Assembly: GCF_016583825.1 (NCBI RefSeq)
Contig: NZ_NRRV01000036.1
Location: 1 to 50,893, forward strand
DNA: 50,893 nucleotides
DNA from: Thiohalocapsa halophila
GTDB taxonomy: Bacteria; Pseudomonadota; Gammaproteobacteria; Chromatiales; Chromatiaceae
Direction: 5' to 3'
Position 1 is the stretch's first letter. Each line of letters starts with the position of its first letter. The notes below the pieces were generated by a model that was not told where the DNA came from, ran no database searches, and saw only the letters and a list, made by a program, of their open reading frames with translations. Both the position numbers and the translations under genes were made by a program. Positions 46,644 through 50,893 of the stretch are shown here, one piece after another.

Positions 46644-47228
46644 ATGTCTGTACCGCATAACCAACCCCGCCGCATCCGGTGGCTGCTGCTCGCAGCCCTC
46701 TTCGCCGTCACCGCGCCAGTAACCGCCGGCGATGACCATGATCACGGTCATGACCACGGACATCGCCAGCACGACGCCCATGTGCACGGTGTCGCGGCGC
46801 TGAACGTCGCCGTGGATGCCGACACCCTGCTGGTGGAGCTCGACACCCCGGCCGCCAACGTCGTCGGCTTCGAGCACCCGCCGCGCAACGACGCCGAGCG
46901 TGCGGCCATCGCCGAGGCCCGCGAGACCATGGCGGACGGCGCCGCGCTCTTCGTGCCCAACAGCGGCGCCGAGTGTGTGCAGATGTCCCACAAGGTGAGC
47001 CTCGACCTCGGCAGCCCCGGGGACCATGCGCATACCGACGGCGAGATCCATGCCGACGCCCACGGCGAATGGGCCTTCACCTGCGCCAAGCCGGCCTCGC
47101 TGAGTCAGCTGGACGTACAGCTGTTCGAGATCTTTCCGGGCAAGGAGAAGCTGCGGGTGCAGCTGATCACGCCGAGCGGCCAGCGCGGGGCCGAGCTGAC
47201 CCCGGACAGTCACAAGCTGGACCTGTGA
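46644..47228 (+). CDS. zrgA: ZrgA-family (DUF2796) periplasmic zinc-binding protein
   Basis: A 194-residue exported protein with a signal peptide (about 1-28, ending V-T-A-G). The mature N-terminus is a histidine-rich metal-binding stretch (D-D-H-D-H-G-H-D-H-G-H, then Q-H-D-A-H-V-H-G). The DUF2796 core follows: L-L-V-E-L-D-T-P-A-A-N-V-V-G-F-E-H-P-P and a second H-A-H-T-D-G-E-I-H-A-D cluster. In Vibrio, ZrgA is the zinc-binding component of the ZrgABCDE uptake system. It lies in the zinc locus behind zur; two microsatellites sit in its leader. It overlaps the ATPase gene by 4 bp (GTGA). Confidence 0.9.
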   Translation: MSVPHNQPRRIRWLLLAALFAVTAPVTAGDDHDHGHDHGHRQHDAHVHGVAALNVAVDADTLLVELDTPAANVVGFEHPPRNDAERAAIAEARETMADGAALFVPNSGAECVQMSHKVSLDLGSPGDHAHTDGEIHADAHGEWAFTCAKPASLSQLDVQLFEIFPGKEKLRVQLITPSGQRGAELTPDSHKLDL

Positions 47229-47968
47229 GCACGGCCGCTGCGGCAGCGGTGCCCGATGCGCCGGGGCCGATCGTTCAGCTCGAAGGCGTGCGCTTTCGCT
47301 GGCGCCGCAAAGGGCCGAACATCCTCACCCTGGACGGGCTCGTCGTCGGCCGCGGTGAGCGCGTCTTCATCGAGGGCCCAAGCGGCAGCGGCAAGAGCAC
47401 GCTGCTGGGCCTGCTGGCCGGCGTCACGGTGCCTCAGACCGGCACGGTGCAGGTGCTGGGCGAGCGCTTATCCGCCCGCTCAGGCGCCGAGCGCGACCAT
47501 TTCCGGGCCGACCACATCGGCTACATCTTCCAGCAGTTCAACCTGATCCCTTACCTCGGTATCGTCGACAACGTCGTCCTGCCCTGCCGCTTCTCAGCCA
47601 AGCGCCGCGAGCGTGCCCTGGCCCGCTCCAAGGGCCTGCGGGCCGAGGCCAAACGCCTGCTCGGGCACCTGGACCTTGCGGAGCCGGCGCTGCTGCGCGA
47701 GCCGGTGACGTCCCTGAGCGTCGGCCAGCAGCAGCGCGTCGCCGCCGCCCGCGCGCTCATGGGCGCACCGGAGCTCATCATCGCCGACGAGCCCACGTCG
47801 TCGCTGGACGCCGACCGCCGCCGGGCCTTCGTGCAGCTGTTGTTCGACGAGTGCAAAGCCACCGGTGCGACGCTGATCTTCGTCAGCCATGATGCCTCGC
47901 TGGAGCCGCTATTCGACCGCACCCTGCGGCTCGCCGAGGCGAACCAGGCCGTCGGCAGCCGCCCCTGA
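47225..47968 (+). CDS. ABC transporter ATP-binding protein, ZrgB-like (MacB/LolD type)
   Basis: The start is the GTG at 47225, coupled to zrgA by a GTGA overlap; the frame continues upstream only as antisense-like sequence. The 247-residue ATPase has Walker A G-P-S-G-S-G-K-S-T near 61, the MacB/LolD-type Q-Q-F-N-L-I-P segment, signature L-S-V-G-Q-Q-Q-R near 160, Walker B L-I-I-A-D-E-P-T-S-S-L-D, and S-H-D. In intact zrg loci an FtsX-like permease gene follows directly; here the next gene is an unrelated, opposite LysR regulator, so the permease is missing or elsewhere. Confidence 0.9.
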   Translation: MSTAAAAAVPDAPGPIVQLEGVRFRWRRKGPNILTLDGLVVGRGERVFIEGPSGSGKSTLLGLLAGVTVPQTGTVQVLGERLSARSGAERDHFRADHIGYIFQQFNLIPYLGIVDNVVLPCRFSAKRRERALARSKGLRAEAKRLLGHLDLAEPALLREPVTSLSVGQQQRVAAARALMGAPELIIADEPTSSLDADRRRAFVQLLFDECKATGATLIFVSHDASLEPLFDRTLRLAEANQAVGSRP

Positions 47969-48046
47969 GCGGAGCACGGCCACGAGCCTCGGTCCTGCAT
48001 CAGCACCCGGCGCCCACGCACGGCACCCGGGCGGCGTCGACTGCAC

Positions 48047-48110
48047 TGGGACCGCCCTCCAGTCCCCAAGCCAGCGCCTGACGCACATCGGCTGGAAGCC
48101 GGCGGTCCCA
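48047..48110. repeat. dispersed repeat with inverted partner, 3' of the zinc locus
   Basis: TGGGACCGCC (48047-48056) is the inverse of GGCGGTCCCA (48101-48110), the latter being the end of a fourth copy (48088-48110) of the repeat found at 7251 and 26407. The pair could fold into a bidirectional terminator between the two converging genes. Confidence 0.65.
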
Positions 48111-48132
48111 ATCGTTGACGGCTCGACCGTCG

Positions 48133-49005
48133 TCAGGCCGCCCGCGGCGGCGTCTCCATGAACAGCTGCTCCAGCAGATCGCCGATGCGCGTCTGCCGGG
48201 CATGGCGCAGCACCACGTCCACCGGCGGCAGCGACGGCAGGCTCGCCGGCGGCGCGATGACGGCGGTGCCCGGCACCAGGGCATGCTCGGTGCGCGCGGT
48301 GACCCCGAGACCGTTCTTCACCGCCGCCATCAGCCCTGGCAGGCTGGTGGTAGTGTAGGCGACACGCCAGGGGATGCCGGCCGCGTTCAGGGCATCCACC
48401 GCCACTTGGCGAAAGGTGCACGGCGGCGAGAAGGTGGCCAGCGGCAGCGGTGAAGCGCCGTCCCAGATCGGCGTGGCAACCGCGGCCTCGGCGCCGATCC
48501 ACCGAAGCTGCGCCTGCCCGAGCACCCGCCCGCCACCGGCGGCGCCCACATGGCACACCGTCAGGGTCAGGTCGTAGTCGCCGCGCTCGAAGCCGGCGGC
48601 GAGGTCCTGCGCGAAGCCCGTGTGCACGTGCAGCCGCACCCGCGGGTAGGTGCGTGCGAACTGGGCCAGCAGCTCCGGGAAGGGGCCTTCGGACAGCCCC
48701 TGGGCCACGCCGAGGCGCAGCTCGCCCTCGATGGCGCTGTCCGCCACCGCGGCGACGGCCGCCTCCTGCATGCGCAGCAGCTGGCGGGCATGGCCGACGA
48801 AGCGCTCGCCGGCCGCCGTGAGCCGGCGCTTGCGGCCCTGGGCCGTGAATAGCGCACAGCCCAGCTCCTGCTCCAATCGGCGCACCTGCTGGCTCACCGT
48901 GGACTGGGTCTTGTGCAGCTGCCGGGCGGCGCGGTTGAAGCCGTCCAGGTCCACCACGGTGACGAAGGTGCGAAGCAGCTCGGTGCTGAGATTGGGGGTG
49001 GCCAT
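48133..49005 (-). CDS. LysR-family transcriptional regulator
   Basis: The start at 49005 gives 290 residues. The N-terminal helix-turn-helix (about 8-65) has the family pattern L-L-R-T-F-V-T-V-V-D-L-D-G-F-N-R-A-A-R-Q-L-H-K-T-Q-S-T-V-S-Q-Q-V-R-R-L-E. The C-terminal effector-binding domain (about 90-285) has the usual R-L-G-V and G-L-G-V-T-A-R-T segments. It is divergent from ilvD, with a candidate T-N11-A type site between them; control of ilvD or of itself is possible. The inducer is unknown. Confidence 0.93.
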   Translation of the reverse strand: MATPNLSTELLRTFVTVVDLDGFNRAARQLHKTQSTVSQQVRRLEQELGCALFTAQGRKRRLTAAGERFVGHARQLLRMQEAAVAAVADSAIEGELRLGVAQGLSEGPFPELLAQFARTYPRVRLHVHTGFAQDLAAGFERGDYDLTLTVCHVGAAGGGRVLGQAQLRWIGAEAAVATPIWDGASPLPLATFSPPCTFRQVAVDALNAAGIPWRVAYTTTSLPGLMAAVKNGLGVTARTEHALVPGTAVIAPPASLPSLPPVDVVLRHARQTRIGDLLEQLFMETPPRAA

Positions 49006-49039
49006 CGTTCGCCAATCATGAATAGCAAGCGCAGAAAAT

Positions 49040-49053
49040 ATCATTGGAACGAT
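49040..49053. promoter_or_regulatory. candidate LysR-type operator between lysR-type gene and ilvD
   Basis: ATCATTGGAACGAT is an imperfect dyad (ATCnTT/AAnGAT) in an AT-rich patch of the 162-bp divergent spacer, adjacent to the regulator's start. Confidence 0.4.
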
Positions 49054-49167
49054 TGATTCGCTCCGGCTAGCTTGTATCCCGTCCCAAGCCAGTCCGGGGC
49101 CGCGGATGCCGCCCAAGCCCCGCCGCCACCACCCACAAACCGGGGTCCACCCCAGAGGTCCGCCACC

Positions 49168-50850
49168 ATGGAAAAGAAGCTGAACCGCTACAGCGCCCGC
49201 GTCACCGAGCCCAAGGCCCAGGGCGCCTCCCAGGCCATGCTCTATGCCACCGGCCTCACTGAGGACGACTTGGGCAAGCCACTCATCGGCATCGCCGGCG
49301 TCTACCTGGAGGGCAACCCCTGCAATATGCACATGCTGGACCTCGCCGCGGAGGTGAAAGCCGGCACCGACGAAGCCGGCATGGTGGGCATGCGCTTCAA
49401 CACCATCGGCGTCTCGGACGGCATCAGCATGGGCACCCGCGGCATGAGCTATTCGCTCCAGTCCCGCGACCTCATCGCCGACTCCATGGAGACCGTCTGC
49501 GGTGCCCAGTGGTACGACGGGCTGATCGCCCTGCCGGGCTGCGACAAGAACATGCCGGGCTCGGTGATGGCCATGGCACGGCTCGACCGCCCCGGCATCA
49601 TGGTCTACGGCGGCACCATCAGGGCCGGACACGGCAAGTCAGGCCAGCCGCTGGACATCGTCTCGGCGTTTCAGAGCTACGGCCAGTTCATCGCCGGCAC
49701 CATCGACGAGGAAGAGCGCCAGGACATCGTCCGCCACGCCTGCCCGGGCCCCGGCGCCTGCGGCGGCATGTACACCGCCAACACCATGGCCTCGAGCATC
49801 GAAGCCCTCGGCATGTCCCTGCCCTACAGCGCTTCCACCCCGGCCACGGACCCGGGCAAGTCCGAGGAATGCCGCCGCGCCGGCGAGGCCATGCGCACCC
49901 TGCTGGAGCGCAACATCAAGCCCAGCGACATCATGACCCGCGCCGCCTTCGACAACGCCCTGGCGGTCGTCATGGCCCTCGGCGGCTCCACCAACGCCGT
50001 GCTGCACCTCATCGCCATGTCTCGGGCCATCGGCGTGAACCTGACCCTGGAGGACGTTCAGGCGGCCTCGGACCGCACGCCCTACCTCGCGGACTTGAAG
50101 CCCAGCGGCAAGTACGTGATGGAGGACCTGCACCAGGTGGGCGGCACGCCGGCGGTGATGAAATACCTGATGTCCTTTGGGCTGATGCACCGCGACTGCC
50201 TGACGGTCACCGGCCATACCCTGGAGGAGAACCTCGCCGACTTGCCGGGCCTGGACGCCGACCAGCAGATCGTCATGCCGGTGACCAAGCCTATCAAGGA
50301 GACCGCCCATATCCAGATCTTGAAGGGCAACCTCGCCCCCGAGGGCGCCGTGGCTAAGATCACCGGCAAAGAGGGGCTCCAGTTCCAGGGCCCGGCGCGC
50401 GTCTTCGACGCCGAGGAGGACATGCTCCACGCCCTGGAGGACGGCAAGATCCAGAAGGGCGACGTCGTCGTCATCCGCTACGAGGGCCCCAAGGGCGGCC
50501 CCGGCATGCCGGAGATGCTCACCCCCACCAGCGCCATCATGGGCGCCGGCCTCGGCAAGGACGTCGCGCTCATCACCGACGGGCGCTTCTCCGGCGGCTC
50601 CCACGGCTTCATCATCGGCCACGTCTGCCCGGAGGCCCAGGAAGGCGGCCCCATCGCCCTGCTTCAGGACGGCGACACCGTCACCATCGATGCCGGCGAG
50701 CGCCTGCTGGCCATGGACGTGGACGACCAGGAGCTTCAGCGCCGCCGCGCCGCTTGGACCATGCCGCCCTACAAGGCCACCCGCGGCACGCTCTTTAAGT
50801 ACATCAAGACCGTGAAGCCGGCTTCGGAGGGGTGTGTGACGGATGAATGA
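49168..50850 (+). CDS. ilvD: dihydroxy-acid dehydratase
   Basis: The start at 49168 follows AGAGG and gives 560 residues, normal for the enzyme. It dehydrates dihydroxyacids in valine, leucine and isoleucine synthesis. Conserved cysteines for the iron-sulfur cluster lie in [13 protein letters not shown] and [16 protein letters not shown]; the C-terminal half has the [19 protein letters not shown] signature. The sequence belongs to the shorter IlvD group rather than the EDD (6-phosphogluconate dehydratase) type. No other ilv gene is adjacent in the window. Confidence 0.97.
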   Translation: MEKKLNRYSARVTEPKAQGASQAMLYATGLTEDDLGKPLIGIAGVYLEGNPCNMHMLDLAAEVKAGTDEAGMVGMRFNTIGVSDGISMGTRGMSYSLQSRDLIADSMETVCGAQWYDGLIALPGCDKNMPGSVMAMARLDRPGIMVYGGTIRAGHGKSGQPLDIVSAFQSYGQFIAGTIDEEERQDIVRHACPGPGACGGMYTANTMASSIEALGMSLPYSASTPATDPGKSEECRRAGEAMRTLLERNIKPSDIMTRAAFDNALAVVMALGGSTNAVLHLIAMSRAIGVNLTLEDVQAASDRTPYLADLKPSGKYVMEDLHQVGGTPAVMKYLMSFGLMHRDCLTVTGHTLEENLADLPGLDADQQIVMPVTKPIKETAHIQILKGNLAPEGAVAKITGKEGLQFQGPARVFDAEEDMLHALEDGKIQKGDVVVIRYEGPKGGPGMPEMLTPTSAIMGAGLGKDVALITDGRFSGGSHGFIIGHVCPEAQEGGPIALLQDGDTVTIDAGERLLAMDVDDQELQRRRAAWTMPPYKATRGTLFKYIKTVKPASEGCVTDE

Positions 50851-50859
50851 AGTGCGGAG

Positions 50860-50893
50860 TACGGGGTACGGGGTACGGGGTACGGGGTACGGA
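50860..50893. repeat. heptamer tandem repeat at the window edge
   Basis: Four TACGGGG units plus a partial one begin 10 bp after the ilvD stop and run off the window. Confidence 0.9.

Noticed and set aside
46510..46660. Short frames of G-I or D-S repeats across the microsatellites
   Set aside because: They are the mechanical translation of the hexamers and have no start signal or conserved ends.

Overview
This is a GC-rich (about two thirds G+C in the housekeeping genes) bacterial chromosome segment. UbiK, a YheS-type ABC-F protein, a ComM/YifB protein, a TorF-family porin with glnK-amtB, ZnuACB-Zur and a ZrgA zinc protein together suggest a gammaproteobacterium, possibly of the Chromatiales/Ectothiorhodospiraceae type. 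That placement is inference; there is no rRNA or tRNA gene in the window.

Positions 1-11.1 kb hold an Lrp-family regulator and a heavy-metal RND efflux operon (outer-membrane factor, adaptor, pump, PII-like DUF3240 protein, all on the minus strand). Next to it are a two-component system, two PepSY proteins and a small potassium-channel protein. A 17-bp direct-repeat box is shared by the promoters of two exported proteins here and may be the target of the response regulator. Positions 11-21.3 kb are a loose set: a Uma2 nuclease, a stand-alone BLUF photoreceptor, a thiolase, a membrane protein paired with an exported CHAT caspase-like protease, a decayed REP-associated transposase (RAYT), and a large SEC-C zinc-binding protein.

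Positions 21.3-29 kb are an accessory island. It starts with a PIN-domain toxin pair and an orphaned UPF0175 antitoxin followed by the stub of its usual toxin. Then comes a short integron-like cassette array on the minus strand with no integrase: three attC-like hairpins each lie just downstream of a gene. The cassettes carry a two-transmembrane SAVED protein (resembling CBASS Cap14 effectors), hicAB, and a DUF4160(broken)-DUF2442 pair. Beyond it lie a DUF4926 gene, a deleted fragment of a second glutamate dehydrogenase gene, and a Septu-like PtuA/PtuB anti-phage pair. The AT-rich SAVED gene stands out sharply from its surroundings.

Positions 29-41 kb return to core genes: glutamate dehydrogenase, glycogen phosphorylase, ABC-F, ComM/YifB and UbiK, then a torF-glnK-amtB nitrogen operon with a clear sigma-54 promoter and an upstream NtrC site, closed by a strong terminator. 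A vapBC module with a long palindromic operator and an OprD-like porin follow. Positions 43-48 kb are zinc handling: znuA-znuC-znuB, zur, then a ZrgA-type zinc protein with its ABC ATPase but no permease, preceded by two hexanucleotide microsatellites. The window ends with a LysR regulator divergent from ilvD and a heptamer tandem repeat running off the edge.
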